Assembly: GCA_014529385.2 (NCBI GenBank)
Contig: CM043944.1
Span: forward strand, 179,416,240-179,480,239
Reading direction: 5' to 3'
Length of the DNA stretch: 64,000 nt
Source: Adiantum capillus-veneris
Taxonomy: Eukaryota > Streptophyta > Polypodiopsida > Polypodiales > Pteridaceae
A program made the position numbers and the translations under genes. Every line of letters begins with the position of its first letter. Position 1 is the first letter of the stretch. Shown here piece by piece: positions 1 to 11,684 of this stretch. The notes beneath the pieces are model-generated. The model was not told where the DNA came from, ran no database searches, and worked only from the letters and a program-made list of their open reading frames with translations.

Positions 1-804
1 TACTGGAGGTTTCTCCAAGTATGCCTTGATTTTTAGTACACGACGAGATCTAAGGTTCTTATAGACTTACGAAGCCCTGGATAGAGTACTCACCTTTGAA
101 TTGACTTGTTGTCAATTTCCACTTGATTCGATTGCAACTTTCTGTCAAGCCACTGATTCCTCCTTCACAACTTGATTCTTGTACAAATTTGATCAAGTTA
201 GCTATCCTTCTATAAAGACAATAGAGTTTTTGATAACTCTTGTGATTGGTCTCTGTGTATACTTCAAATCAAGCTATGGGAGTCAAAATTTTTAGATTTG
301 AGTTTAGCAAAAAATCAAAGGCTTAATCTACAACCTGGAAACTAAGTGAACATGTACCAATTTTGATCCGATTGAACCCAAAATTGCCTGGTGGCTTTAT
401 ATTATGTTGGTCTAACACTGTATAAGTTCAAAAGTCGAAATTGATGTCTCTGGATAGCAGAAGTAGATAATCGAGATTATTTACTTTTATCAATTTTTTA
501 CACTCTCTGTATTGGTTTGGCAAGTATACAACTTGTTTAAGTCACAAGACTAGTTTCAACAAGTTTGGACAAAATCTGATCAAGTTTATCAATTGTTTTG
601 TGTTCACAGACTCTGATTTCGAGAATCTGGCTTAAGTCTCACTTTTGGGATCTAAATTTCACCAAAATTGATTTGTGAGCTCTACTTGATGTGCTTGACC
701 TTCTAGTGTGCTCAAATGTGAAAATTTCTGAAGTTTTGAAGCAGATATAAATAATTGTGATTATTTATTCCAGCTATATTTTTACAAACTTTTTGTCCCA
801 ACTG
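1..804. repeat. AT-rich leader-type repeats with hairpin motifs
   Basis: No coding frame is visible. Two diverged units, each ending in a hairpin, can be aligned by eye. ATAATC-GA-GATTAT lies at 467-480 and AAATAAT-TGTG-ATTATTT at 749-766, about 284 bp apart. The text before each hairpin (caccaaaattgatttgtg, gaaaatttctgaag) resembles the sequence before the palindromes of the E1 leader at 9-10.8 kb. I infer a piece of an untranslated leader from a related retroelement, cut on the right by the R1 repeat at 805. The start of the window truncates it. Confidence 0.45.
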
Positions 805-1480
805 TGTCAAGCCACTAAAGAGTGGAGCCAACTTGCAGATCCCGGTTGAGGTGCTTAAACCCTAGAAGAAGAAGAAGCACAATCAGCAAGAAAATAAGAA
901 GCAGTAAAAGAAGTTTTACCTACTTGCAAAGTCTTGCCAAATGATCTATTTTTAAAGACGAGTTCCCATCAACTTATGAGACCCTGCTCGATGTGTCCTA
1001 GGGGACATAAACCCATTAAAATAAAGCTGGACCAACACACACACTCAATCGTGCAGAGCATGATGATGTGACAACAATATGGACACTCTAGATTTCACGC
1101 TGACATGTTGACGTGAAAGTTGTACGGATTTCCGCAAAACACAATGGTAGCTTTTGGACGAGTTGCTTTTAGAGTTTGATGCTTATCATGTAACTGCTTT
1201 TGAGAGGCCAAGGGCCTTCAAATATGAGACAAGGGATCATTCTGTGGAAAGTTTCTGTGTAAAGGTGCAGAGGATGGAGTACCGGTAATGTACAGAGTTC
1301 AAGCAATATAAAGAAATAACGAAAGGGCGTCAGCGTTTGGGGCCACTGCTCTCTTAGGGTGGAACTCTACCACTCCTTGTCTCGTGTCGTGCATCTCTTT
1401 CAATTCAATTATGATTTGAAGTGCTTAAAGTTTTTTAGACTACTCTTTCCATCATCACATCGTGCCATCCCTGTGTGACA
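805..1480 (+). repeat. LTR-like repeat R1, copy A
   Basis: A 676-bp repeat running from TGTCAAGCCACT to CCCTGTGTGACA, with the TG...CA ends typical of LTRs. The same sequence recurs, diverged, at 2727-3405 (minus), 15743-16262 (plus), 26168-26836 (minus) and 33182-33860 (minus). The last copy is followed by a tRNA-Met-type primer site, which identifies the family as LTRs. No primer site follows copy A; it is followed instead by a ~725-bp block that also follows copy D. No target-site duplication is visible. Confidence 0.6.
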
Positions 1481-2205
1481 GCATGCTCTATTTGTAGAGA
1501 GATTCCACACAAACAACTTACTCTATGTGATCTCCTTCACTCTAAGTAGTGGATTTTTCATGACTCTTTCCATGATTCTTACTTTGCAAGCCAACATTCA
1601 GAGGTTTTATAGAGCTATGCATACTCCAAGACATGATATGCAACTTTTCCTCCCATGCTTTGCTGTCTCATTGAATCTCAAGAGGGGATAGGATAAACAA
1701 AGATTTCCCTTCCATACAGAGAGAGATCAATCGGGTCTACAATGCGTGCAATCAAGTATTTTGTAGGGGTATTGCACAAGAAGCTAGATCAGGTGCCAAT
1801 TGATGCTTTGTATTTCTATGAGCACTAGTTTGAAGGAGAGATAGTCAAGCTAAAGGTTTTACAAACTAGAGGTCTAGTCTGGCACTTCAAGACAAGGCCA
1901 GTGACTCTAGACATGTGTCTGCAATTGATGGCTCCTTTATCCTTGGATGAGTTGAGAGATGGTGTGCAAAGTTTTACGCATTCCTCTTTTTTCTTCCAAG
2001 GAAGAAGGTTCTTCTTTTAGTTAATAAAATTTCCCAATGGGCTACAAATTGTCCCTGTTAAAGAGGGCTACGTAAAAATGTAGGGAGACACTCCCATGAA
2101 AAGGTAAAATATATACAATGATGGCCAAATTAGGAAGTTGGAGGAGGAAATAAACACATCGGTCTATGGTATTTCCATCTAGTCATGCCATGAACCATGG
2201 TGAAA
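1481..2205 (+). other. Block shared with 25448-26167; decayed ORF
   Basis: This block is repeated, inverted, at 25448-26167, where it also abuts an R1 LTR, so LTR plus block were copied as one unit. The plus-strand translation around 1730-1960 has a readable decayed stretch including KYFVGVLHKKLDQVP and LKVLQTRGLVWHF, interrupted by stops; the copy at 25.8-26.0 kb encodes the matching IKDFAGVLHKKLDQ. I do not recognise the family. It may be the internal part of an R1 element or host DNA carried along with it. Confidence 0.4.
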
Positions 2206-2726
2206 GAGGGCCCTGGTTGCCAAAGTCGCAAGAAGGCCTTGTGTTGTTTTCAGATGCAGTCAAAGCTTCATGAAGTCTCTTAAACTTGCCCTAAGTGTAT
2301 GGATTAGCTCCAGCCAGATGGCACATACTATCTCTGCTGGTGGCCAAGTCAAGCCTTGAAGATGCTAAAGCAATGGCCTCTCTAGATTAACCACAATGTC
2401 TGGTTGTTGATCATAAATGAGCTTCCAACAACTCTCTATTTTTTGTTCCACTCCTAAGGTACAAGCTCTATGGTAGGTTGAAGTGTATGTCGGCCCTCTT
2501 ATATCACGATCATCCTACTGCTGAATGAAATGATCTCAAAGCAAATTGTTGGGATTGTGGGAGGGGACCAAACTGCAACACTATGTGTACTAGCTAGCTA
2601 TACAAAGTGTAGGCATGACCATAAGAATCCAAAGCCACACCTACCATGCCATGGGGAATCCTACAGATAGTGGTGTTGGGTTTCAAGTGGAAATGATGCC
2701 CTCGGGTCCCATTGCACTTGCATCAA
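2206..2726. other. No gene seen
   Basis: There is no ORF of note and no recognisable repeat beyond the neighbouring blocks. The right edge abuts R1 copy B. Confidence 0.4.
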
Positions 2727-3405
2727 TGTAACAGGGACGGGAACCACCTGCCAATGAAAAAGAATAGACTAAACAACTTTAAGCATTTCAAATAATACTG
2801 AACTAATAGATATGCACGACACATGAGACGGGGAGTGGCGGAGCTCCACCCCAAGAGAGCATTGACCTCAAATGTTGGCATCCCTTTTGGTATTTCTTTA
2901 TATTGCTTGAACTCAGTACATTTTTGGTTTTCCATCCTCTGCAGCTTCACACAGAAGCATGCCAAAGAAAGAGCGCTTGGCTCATATTTAAAGGCCCTTG
3001 GCCTATGAAAAGCATCAAACTCTAAAAGCATATGGCCTCAAAATTTTGCACTGAGAAGATACCCATCGTAAATCATGGAAATTTGTACACCTACCACGTT
3101 AGCATGAAAAGCATCAAACTCTACAAGCATTTGGCCTCAAAATCTGGCATTGAAAATCTTCCAGATGTGAAATCATAGAAATCCGTACACCTACCACGCC
3201 AGCATGTTGCAACATGAATTGCGGAAATGTATACAGTTTGCCATATCAACAACCAACGTGAATTATGGGTTGTTCGTACAACTACCACGTCATCAATTTT
3301 TACACTATCTTTTGTGTGTGTGTGGGTCTAGCTTTATTTATTGTCTTTGTGGCACTTGGGCCGCATTGGATGTTCCATAAGTTGGCGGGAACTCGTGAGA
3401 ACCTG
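2727..3405 (-). repeat. LTR-like repeat R1, copy B
   Basis: This is an inverted copy of R1. On the plus strand it starts TGTAACAGGGACGG and contains the family-typical ccaccccaagagagc, followed by a stretch ending near ttgcttgaactcagtaca. Its right part (cgtcatcaatttttacactatctttt, then tcataagttggcgggaac) also matches the left flank of copy C near 15.56-15.65 kb. The short ORFs called here on both strands are by-products of the repeat and are not genes. Confidence 0.55.
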
Positions 3406-5479
3406 TGTTGAGCAAACCTTAATTGAAATGAGGACCTCTTGTCACGTGAAAACCCCCATCTAGCATGGAGTTGCAAAATATTTGGGCCTTACTTATGAGT
3501 TGCTTACAACAATAATTGATGGAAGGAAGATTTAATTTGTCCCAAATTTCATTTGTACCACTTCTCGCAGATACCTATCTTGTCTCTTTACCAAGTAAAG
3601 AAGGAAATTAGGTGTGGGATTATCCTTTTATGTCTGTGTATTTTGCAAAAAATCCTGTGAGGCAATATAGCCTCTACAATCTTGACACATTCTTTGCAAC
3701 CCCCTCAAGGAGTGGTGTAAACTACAATACAGTCCCCAATAGTGAAGGTTGGACCCTTTGCCAAGAGACATGAGGTTCGCTACCAACCATGTGGCCTCGC
3801 TGTGTGCTGACAATAGGGTTTCATGTAAGTGTGTGCCTCAAAATTCTCCTCGATGCATGTGGGTTGGCGTTGCTCAAGGATAGTTCATAGCTACTCCCAA
3901 GACTAACGCATCTCTTTCTTAGGCACTTTGTGCAACTACATGAAAATCTAGCAAGTGAAAGGGCTCCATGGGTATGAATCCAGTGAAGCAACAACTCTTG
4001 CTAGGGCTTCTCTCTTGGAAGTAAACCTTTGACAATAAGATTCCCAAGGAGGAATCTACTCTGTCGTGCTGGGTCGATGATCCCCAACACTCCGAAAGAG
4101 CAAGGTAAAGTGATGATGACCTTCCAAGAGACTTTGGCCAAAGTAGAGTATGTGTTTTTCCTTGAACGTAGAAAATTCTTGATCAACCTCTCTTGTTGGC
4201 TGATGCAAGAACTCTAGAAAATCCAGCAAGACATAAGGTACCACATAGTAGCAAGAAGCACATGGTTCGCACTTCAGCAAGAGAAAGCCATGCCAAACTC
4301 CAATGAAGCAATTTCTCGTTGATAGAAAGTAGGAGAGAAAAAATTTGTTGCTTTGACAACAAAACCAAGCCAACATGACAACCCAAGTATCATACTTGTA
4401 TTCCTAGGGGGTCCACCTAAAGCCCTCTCCAGGAGAGCAATCAAACATGGGAGCACTACCTACCTAGAAAGCCATTGTCTTTCGCTAATTAATCAAGGCT
4501 CAAGACGCACAAGAAAAACACCTCAAGAGAGTTCTCACACCCGCCGTGCATGTTGGCGTCCAAGCCCTCCAAAGACAAGCCTAAGTTATTAGCAAACTCA
4601 ATGTCCAAATGCTTATCTCTCGGAATAGGTAGCCACAGTCCAAGCAAACCAACCTCCCATGAGGTAAAAAATTTTCTCATCACCTCAGCAAGAGGGTAGC
4701 CGTGTCATTGTGACCATGGGAGCATGAAACAATCCTTTCTTTCTCCTACCAACAACACTTGACTGGGTGCACATCGGGAGCTAACACCCCTCTTCTCTTC
4801 AGTACTAGGGAGTAAAGCATAAATTATTGAAGCCATCATTAAACTAGAGTCAAACAATTCTCAAATTGGCACCTACAAGTTTAAAATAGGTACAATCCAT
4901 ATCAAACAATTTCAGATAATATTTTCTCAAAAGGTATCTAAATACAAAGCAAACAAAAAGGTCATTTAGGGTTTCTTTCAGATAGTTGAACTTTGAGGAC
5001 AACTGGTTTGTCCTTCTACATCAATCTGATTGTTTGGTTCTGGATCTGTCGTGCCAAGGCATGCCCAAGAGAGCAATTTAGTAGCCCAACTTCATGATGT
5101 GAAAATCAGCTTTTCCTTGGTACCCTTCGATGGTCACTAGAAGAGTGGGTAACTGGGTCAAAGAATATTAAGACTTTCAAGCCATTGATTTTTCTATTAT
5201 TCTTTGCATTCATTTAAACTTTCCATATTTATGTTGTAAATATTAGGTACAAGTCCAATGGTAGGTCTAACTCTCTTAGCGGGAGATGGTCTTGCTGGTC
5301 AATCTACTCTTCAAGATGGAGGTTTCTCTAAGGATGTCTTGGCTTTTTGAGGACAAGTATTGTATGTATACCCTATCTGAAAACATTCAAAGCATCAACC
5401 TTCTTGCACTCCCCAGTGCAAAAGAGAGAAGGATTGAGCATATGAAGCAAGGCGGTGCCGCCTTCCCAAAAATACCAAA
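3406..5479. other. No assignable gene
   Basis: Short ORFs of 60-106 codons overlap on both strands around 4.0-4.7 kb, but none shows a domain, a repeat or codon bias that would single it out. Sequence near 5315-5345 (ggaggtttctctaaggatgtcttgg) resembles positions 5-35 of the window (ggaggtttctccaagtatgccttg), suggesting both belong to one old repeat. I see nothing else that can be supported. Confidence 0.35.
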
Positions 5480-5965
5480 TTAGGGTACCAGATGGACCAA
5501 TAAGGTGGCAATTTCCCATATTGAAAACCCCCCTATAAAAGTCAAATTAGGGGCTTTTGTTTTGGGCTGTTTGAAGCCTGCAGAGTGGAGCTCTCTGGCA
5601 CAGGAGTGTGCCTGACAAATCCCTTTGTATTTTCTTATGAAAATGGCCATGGTGATGGCAGTGTAAGCATGAGTACGTGTTTTGTGAAGTGCAATCGAGC
5701 CACTGTGGCCCCGTCTTGTTGTTGTTTACCCTTCCCCCCTTCTCTCTCCCCTGCTTTCATGTTTCCTCTTGGTGCCGACAGTGCGGATGTGTGTGCCCCC
5801 CGGACCGATGGTGTTTTGTGTGAGAGAGTGAGATTGAGCTGCTGTGAGCATTGGGAAGGCGGAAGTGGGAAAAACACCAAGCATATAATATACCTGCCTC
5901 TCTATAGCCCAGGGATCAACCCGCACTCCTACCCACACAGAATCACACACACTATCACATATTCT
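5480..5965 (-). repeat. Truncated LTR-like fragment of the E2 family
   Basis: The segment gggaaaaacaccaagcatataatatacctgcctc at about 5866-5903 matches the sequence just upstream of the E2 gag relic (14588-14622) over roughly 50 bp. On the minus strand both read as a TATA-like TATATTATATG followed by ctggtgttttt-type sequence, as expected of an LTR promoter. The fragment replaces the protease region of E1, whose coding similarity stops near 5970. The 196-codon plus-strand ORF across this region has only a GTG start, runs antisense to gag and is not credible. Confidence 0.35.
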
Positions 5966-5969
5966 GCAA

Positions 5970-8554
5970 ACGACTATTGCTTCGTTTCAATCCCATTGTA
6001 CTCGACAGGCAAAGTGACATTACCATCTTCTCCTTCACAGCACTCTCCTACTTTGTTTAGAGGTACCGGTCTTAAATTTGATCTAGGCTTCTCGATCTCA
6101 TCTAGTCCTCTTCTCTTTTTTGGGCATCTCGGACAGCCTTCCATAACTCCTCTCGCCAGTTCTCCTCAACTATAGGAACATAGGGTGGGAAATCCCTCAT
6201 TGATTCATCTGTTGTATTTTGGATTACCCTCGAGTCTTGCGACCTTGGAAATGGTTCTTCCCTATGATCTACCTCTTCTCTAGGCAATTCGTCTAATTTA
6301 ATGTTCTCATCTTTGTGCACTGGGGTGACTATCCTATCCTTCACTTCTGGTGTAGGTGGTTCTAGCAATGCTTGAGCAATTATAATGAGCTGCTTACAAA
6401 TTTCTAGCCTCTGTTTCTCTAGTTCAAGATAAGGATAAGTCATCCATCTTTGTTCTAAGGTTTGTCTATTTGCCAATCTAGCCTCATAAGCCTGTAAAAT
6501 CGCGTTTAAAGGCTCGTTCATTTTGTCCACTAGGACAGATCCTCCTGAACTAGCACTCTTGGGTGCTTTAGCTGGTTTAAGGGTTTCAACTTCCCTTTGC
6601 TATGTCTGTTGCTCTTGAGTTGTTTCCAACTCAATTGTAACAGCCTTTTCTTCTCCTTTCTCCCTTTCTAGTCTCGCTTTCATTCTAGTTCTTCTTGCTC
6701 GTCTAGAGTTTCTACGGCTTTTGGAACTCTTACTAGTCTCTCCATCTGTAGGCTTCTGCTCTTGCACTTTTGCTTGTGCTCTTGTGACAACGTTTACTGG
6801 AGCAACTTGCTTACTTTTATCTTCTTTTTATTTAAGCACCCGTTCTTTTGCAATTGTTTCTTGCTCTGTTGTTGTTGTCGTCTCTCCTTTTGTTGCTTCT
6901 CGTTCTTTCTCTGATTCGCTGGTAGAAGGAAAGGTAACATGTGGTTGCATTCTACCTTTATTTCTAGGATTCTTAGGAAAATCCAAAATCATATGTGTGA
7001 CTGCAGACTCATTACAATATACATTTATCATGATATCATGGTGTGGACAATCCTTAATCAAGTGATCACTACTACCACATTTGTCACATGGACGTATTGG
7101 TAGTTGTGGCAATACTTGATATTGACCTTGAAGTGACCTCTGATCTACCAAATTTCTTTCTATTTGAAGCTCATGAGTCACATATGCATTTCTAGCAGCC
7201 ATGGGTCTTTCACTTAAGAACACTTGTTCCACTACAGGATGATATCTAGGCGGTTGAGACATAACATGCTCAAACCTTGGTGGAGTCTTAGGTCTATAGT
7301 CAGGACAACGTTGCGTCGGATGGTCCCCTCCACATGTCATGCACCTTCGTCCTTGAGGAACTCTATAGGCTGGTACTCTTCAGAGTGGTTGATGCGTTGC
7401 ATCACATTCTCTATGATTTGCTCCTCAACATTTACTTGGTTTTGTCCTAGATTCCCTCTTTGATCCTCAAGATCAGCGGTTTCCTTTTTCTCACTCGCAT
7501 CATTCATCTTCTTCTGACCATCGTCATAGAATTTGCAATTGTCAACTAGGTCAACTGTCGCTTTGGTCACCTCTTCCAAGGTTTGGTATCTTTTCATGTA
7601 TAGGTCCTTTTGGAGATTCTCATTCCTAAGCCCTCTGATGAAGCATAGGATCTGACATTCTGGCGTGGGTAACTCTTGGGTAGGACATCTAGCAACATAT
7701 TGCTTGAAACGCAGTATTGCATGTCGCAATGTTTCTGTTTTGCCTTGTTTAAATTCCTGAATCTTAGGAAGGGTGTTATGTTTTATGCCCCTCTTGGAGA
7801 ATTCTTGAACAAATTCATCCAACATTTTCTCAATGGTTGTGAACTCTCTCCGGTTCAATAGTTAAAACCATGCTTGTGCATTGTCCTCCAATGTAAGTCC
7901 AAAACCCTCATACTGCGTGTGGAAGTCCTCTACTTGTTCTGCTCGTAGGACTTGCTTGAAAGCCGAGACATGGGCGTATGGGTCTCCTATGCCATTGTAA
8001 TTTCTATTTACCCATTTTCTTAGCTGAGATGGTCTTATACTTTGGGGTGCAAAGTATAGAACCATACTCCTCTCTGGTATTGTTTCATCTCTCGTTATCA
8101 CTCTAGGAGGAAATCCAGGTGGTGGTCCCCTCTTTGGAATTCTCTTAGAGGTTCCTGTGTTTGATGGATGTATCTGAGGTCCTCCTTCATTGACCAAATA
8201 TCCACTCATCTCTAATTTGGTTCGTGGATTTGTCCTTTCTACAGCTCTATATTCTCGTCCATACTTGTCAACAAATAAAGATGTCCATTGTCGGTCGACC
8301 TCGTATGTATAGACATATAAGAGCTTGTACTCTGTCAACTCATTTGGGTAAAGCTCTACGCAACTGTAAAGGTTGAATTGATTTCCATTAATATACCTAT
8401 ATAGTCCTTCACTTTCATGGTTATACGTCCAAACTCTTTCCAGAAAATTGGTCTTTATGTACTGTAGGTTTGGAAGATCTATTCTGGGCGGGTGCTCATC
8501 TATCCCTGCAATCCATGTGCTTGTATAAGCTGAGTCTAAGTCTGATGTAGACAT
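5970..8554 (-). pseudogene. Retrotransposon E1 gag (start of protease), broken
   Basis: Gag packages element RNA into cytoplasmic particles. Read on the minus strand from ATG 8552-8554, a capsid-like region (…NAQAWF) is cut by one in-frame TAA at 7862-7864 and continues as NRREFTTIEKMLDEF. A frameshift near 7350 falls at the first zinc knuckle (CMTCGGDHPTQRC); a second CCHC knuckle (CDKCGSSDHLIKDC) follows around 7070-7110. Two further stops precede a basic VVTRAQAK stretch and MDKMNEPLNAILQAYEARL, and the frame enters PVPLNKVGE, the lead-in to the protease domain seen intact in E3 at 43.1 kb. Similarity ends near 5970, before the catalytic Asp. So at least three stops and one frameshift are present; the element is dead here. 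Relationship to E3 is clear from shared motifs (LLEPP, ELWK, VPLNKVGE, EGEDGN). Confidence 0.8.
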
Positions 8555-11500
8555 GACTTCTAGGCTTTACAGCTCTAGCTTGCTGTAGTAATGCCTCTCT
8601 CAGTGTGTTCAAGTGTTTTGGTCAGGGAAAATCCAAAACTATGTCCAAAACCATGAGTGTTTTCTCACAATTCTCTCAAATTGTTGGTTTTAAACACCCC
8701 TGACTTCCGGATGCATTTTGAGGCCTTAAACAACGTTCTTTTCATAACTGACCAAAATGTATTAAGTTGGCAACCATTTTGGTCAATTTACTCTAAGATC
8801 TGTAATGCTGCTCTCAAGCTACGTTTTGATAAAAAAAGTTTTGGAATCGGAGTCCGTATGTGAAAGTTATGACCAAAATAGTGAGATGTAATTTGGAAAG
8901 TTTCTCTATCTGATGTTTTTGCAAGTGGTCAATTTGAGCCCAAAATTGGTGTGTGCACTCCTTAGGCAATGATAAACCTAGTGGTATACTTGGTTTCAAA
9001 AAAATTCTCAAAAATTTTTCCTGACTTGTCTATCGCGATAGACTCACCAAGTACCCCTTGCAGATGTCCAAATGCACTCAAACTTTGTGTACAGGGTATA
9101 ATGGGCCTTCTGAACCCAAATATGAAGTCAGATTTGAATTTTGATTTTTCTACAGTGAATTCCTGAGTCTATCGCGATAGAATCACCAGAGTGTTACTGG
9201 GATACAGTTTTTCAACTGTTTTCACAGATTTGAGTTCCCCCTTCTCTTGAGATACTACTCACCAAGTTTCAACCAATTTGGAATACTTTTCCTTTGTCAC
9301 TTTCTTCAAACAACAACCTCTTTTCTGATCTTATGAAGTAATCCTCTTAGATGCACTTACAATACTCCAAATTCACTCAAATTTTAACCATAGGCTCACA
9401 ACAACATGTAGAACAAGGCTATAAGGTCAGTTTTCAAAAATTTCAATTTCTGGGAAAAAGCCTCAGTCTATCGTGATAGACTCAGCAGACTCTTCAGTTT
9501 TGAAAATTTCCCAGATTTCTCTTTACCACTTTCCCTATGCTGTGTACACCTTGCTCACCAATTTCCACTTGTTTTGGACTTTTTCTTAGGTCTCTAACTC
9601 CAACTCTAGAATTCTGAGTTTAGAAAGAGACTTAGGATGACTTCCCAATGTCCAAAATCCACCAAATTTTGTGTGTAACCTCCTGAGAGGCTAAACAAGC
9701 TATGCTCCAGAGGGTTTTGAAAATTTCAATTTCTTTGGCCCTGCTTTGAGTCTATCGTGATAGACTCAGCAAGTACCCCTTTTATAGGTCAAACTTGAAC
9801 TTTGACTATACCACTGTGTTCCAACACCTCTCCTTAGTCCTCCTGCCAATTTTCAAGTGGTTTGGATTTTACTTTGTCAGTTAGACCAGATTTGGTGTTT
9901 TCTACAAGCTGAATCCTCTCAAATGGTCTTAGACCCACTTTCTGATGTCCAAATGACTTCAAAAATTTTATGTGTCCTTGATAGCACCTTTCCAAGCTAT
10001 GTCACATAGGTTTTTGAAAAATTCAATTTCTATCATTGGGTTCTTTATCTATCGCGATAGACTCACCAAGTATGCTAAAATGAAACTTTTTTCAAATTTT
10101 CTCTTCACAGATGTGTTCCCTACCCTCTGTAGATCATGTATACCAAGTTTCACAAGGTTTGAAAATTTGGTCAAGTCCCTTTACCCAATTTGTCTCTGAA
10201 GTCTGACTCAAAACACCAGACTTGAGGTTTAGTGGTCAAGCAGGTGTCCAAGTACACTCATTTTTTCGGACCAGCCTTGTATTGATGTGTTTTACCTGTG
10301 GTATGAGGGGTTTTGCCTGATTGTGAGTCTATCTCCAATTCACCAGTCTATCGCACTTTCTGATGTCCAAATGACTTCAAAATTTTTATGTGTCCTTGAT
10401 AGCACCTTTCCAAGCTATGTCACACGGGTTTTTGAAAAATTCAATTTCTATCATTGGGTTCTTTGTCTATCGCGATAGACTCACCAAGTATGCTAAAATG
10501 ACACTGTTTTCAAATTTTCTCTACACAGATGTGTTCCCTACCCTCTATAGATCATGTATACCAAGTTTCACAAGGTTTGGAAATTTGGTCAAGTCCCTTT
10601 ATCCAATTTGTCTCTGAAGTCTGACTCAAAACACGAGACTTGAGGTTTAGTGGTCAAGCAGGTGTCCAAGTACACTCATTTTTTTCGGAGCAGCCTTGTA
10701 TTGATGTGTTTTACCTGTGGTATGAGGGGTTTTGCCTGATTGTGATTCTATCTCCAATTCACCAGTCTATCACGATAGACTAAGCAGAGAGCCACTGGGA
10801 AGTGATTTTTTTCTTTGTTTTTGAACAGTTTGGTTCCCAATGCCCTTAGAAGCCTATCCCCAAAGTTTCATTCAATTTGGACTTCTTTTCCTTTGAATTC
10901 AAGCATTTCACAGTTCACTTCCTTACACTAAAAAAAAGCAAATTCCCACTTAGATACACAAGCACTGATGCAAATGCTTTGAAATTTCAAATACAAGCTG
11001 TAGAGCATATGCAAAACAAGGTCTTGAGGTCAAACTTTTTTTTGTTGAAAATTACAGATTTGGTTTCAGATTTTTGTTTTTTTGGGTTTTTAGAGTTTTT
11101 TTATTATTATTATTGGACCAAATCTCTGTTTTCCCCCCACCTTAAGGTCTCCAATGCAAAAACAAGCACTCAAATCGGCTTTCAACCGACCATTTTAGAG
11201 CACTTTTACCATAATCAGCACAATTTCGCCTTTTGTGTTTTCAAGCACATTTTCATGTCAAAATTGCTCTAGATCAACATCAGATGTCCTACACTACCGA
11301 AAGTCCTACTTTGGATGGTTGAATGGTTGTTTTTGCTTTCTAGCAAGCAAACAGCCTCCTGCTTACCTTTTGCGTTTTTCTTTGCATTTTTTTTTTCTTT
11401 CAAGTTCTTCACAACCATAAGTCAGAACCAAATACACGAACTATAGAACCTAATCTAAACACACAACAAAATGATATAACCATACCTCAACCTCATGGTG

Positions 11501-11665
11501 GACCACCTCGGCGAGACGCAGGCTCCCTGGCTATCCCTCAATCAAGAGATCTGCTCTCTGACTTCCCACTAAGAAGGCAAAGGGTGACAACACTCTAGAA
11601 AACTCTAGAGAAATGCTATACTATCAAACACGAGTGATGCGGTCTACGCTAGTTTAGGCGCTTCT
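8555..11665 (-). repeat. E1 untranslated leader with ~300-bp palindrome repeats
   Basis: This 3.1-kb stretch lies between the E1 primer site and gag and contains no credible ORF. A palindrome, consensus GTCTATCGCGATAGAC, occurs at 9029-9044, 9167-9182, 9466-9481, 9750-9765, 10047-10062, 10465-10480 and 10765-10780, with a half-site at 10346-10353. Distances from 9167 onward are 299, 284, 297, 299 and, after a duplication junction, 300 bp. Text before each palindrome is also conserved (aaaatttcaatttct, ccaaattttgtgtg). Some copies have TG or CA instead of CG at the centre; the arms are mostly intact. I infer a tandem array of leader units; a role in RNA dimerisation or protein binding is possible but unproven. 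Confidence 0.75.
9936..10771. repeat. 418-bp tandem duplication inside the leader array
   Basis: Two nearly identical copies, 9936-10353 and 10354-10771, both start cactttctgatgtccaaatg and run through the gttctttNtctatcgcgatagac palindrome to caattcaccagtctatc. They differ by only a few bases and are much younger than the ~300-bp units around them. The junction falls in the middle of a palindrome: the first copy ends GTCTATCG and jumps to CACTTTCTG, while the second copy continues to a full palindrome. Confidence 0.85.
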
Positions 11666-11683
11666 TCCCCGGCAACGGTGCCA
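11666..11683 (-). promoter_or_regulatory. E1 primer binding site (tRNA-Asp type)
   Basis: On the minus strand this reads TGGCACCGTTGCCGGGGA, which matches the 3' end of plant tRNA-Asp, the primer used by the Tat/Athila branch of Ty3/gypsy elements. It starts one base after the TG...CA-type LTR end at 11685 (…TAACA), which fixes the 5' LTR boundary and the element's orientation. Confidence 0.8.
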
Positions 11684-11684
11684 A

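Noticed and set aside
5585-6175. 196-codon plus-strand ORF
   Set aside because: Starts with GTG, lies antisense to the E1 gag/protease frame that has clear motifs, and shows no domain.
9029-10780. CRISPR-like array
   Set aside because: The repeated palindrome is 16 bp at ~300-bp spacing, the units between are themselves homologous, and the setting is a plant retroelement leader.
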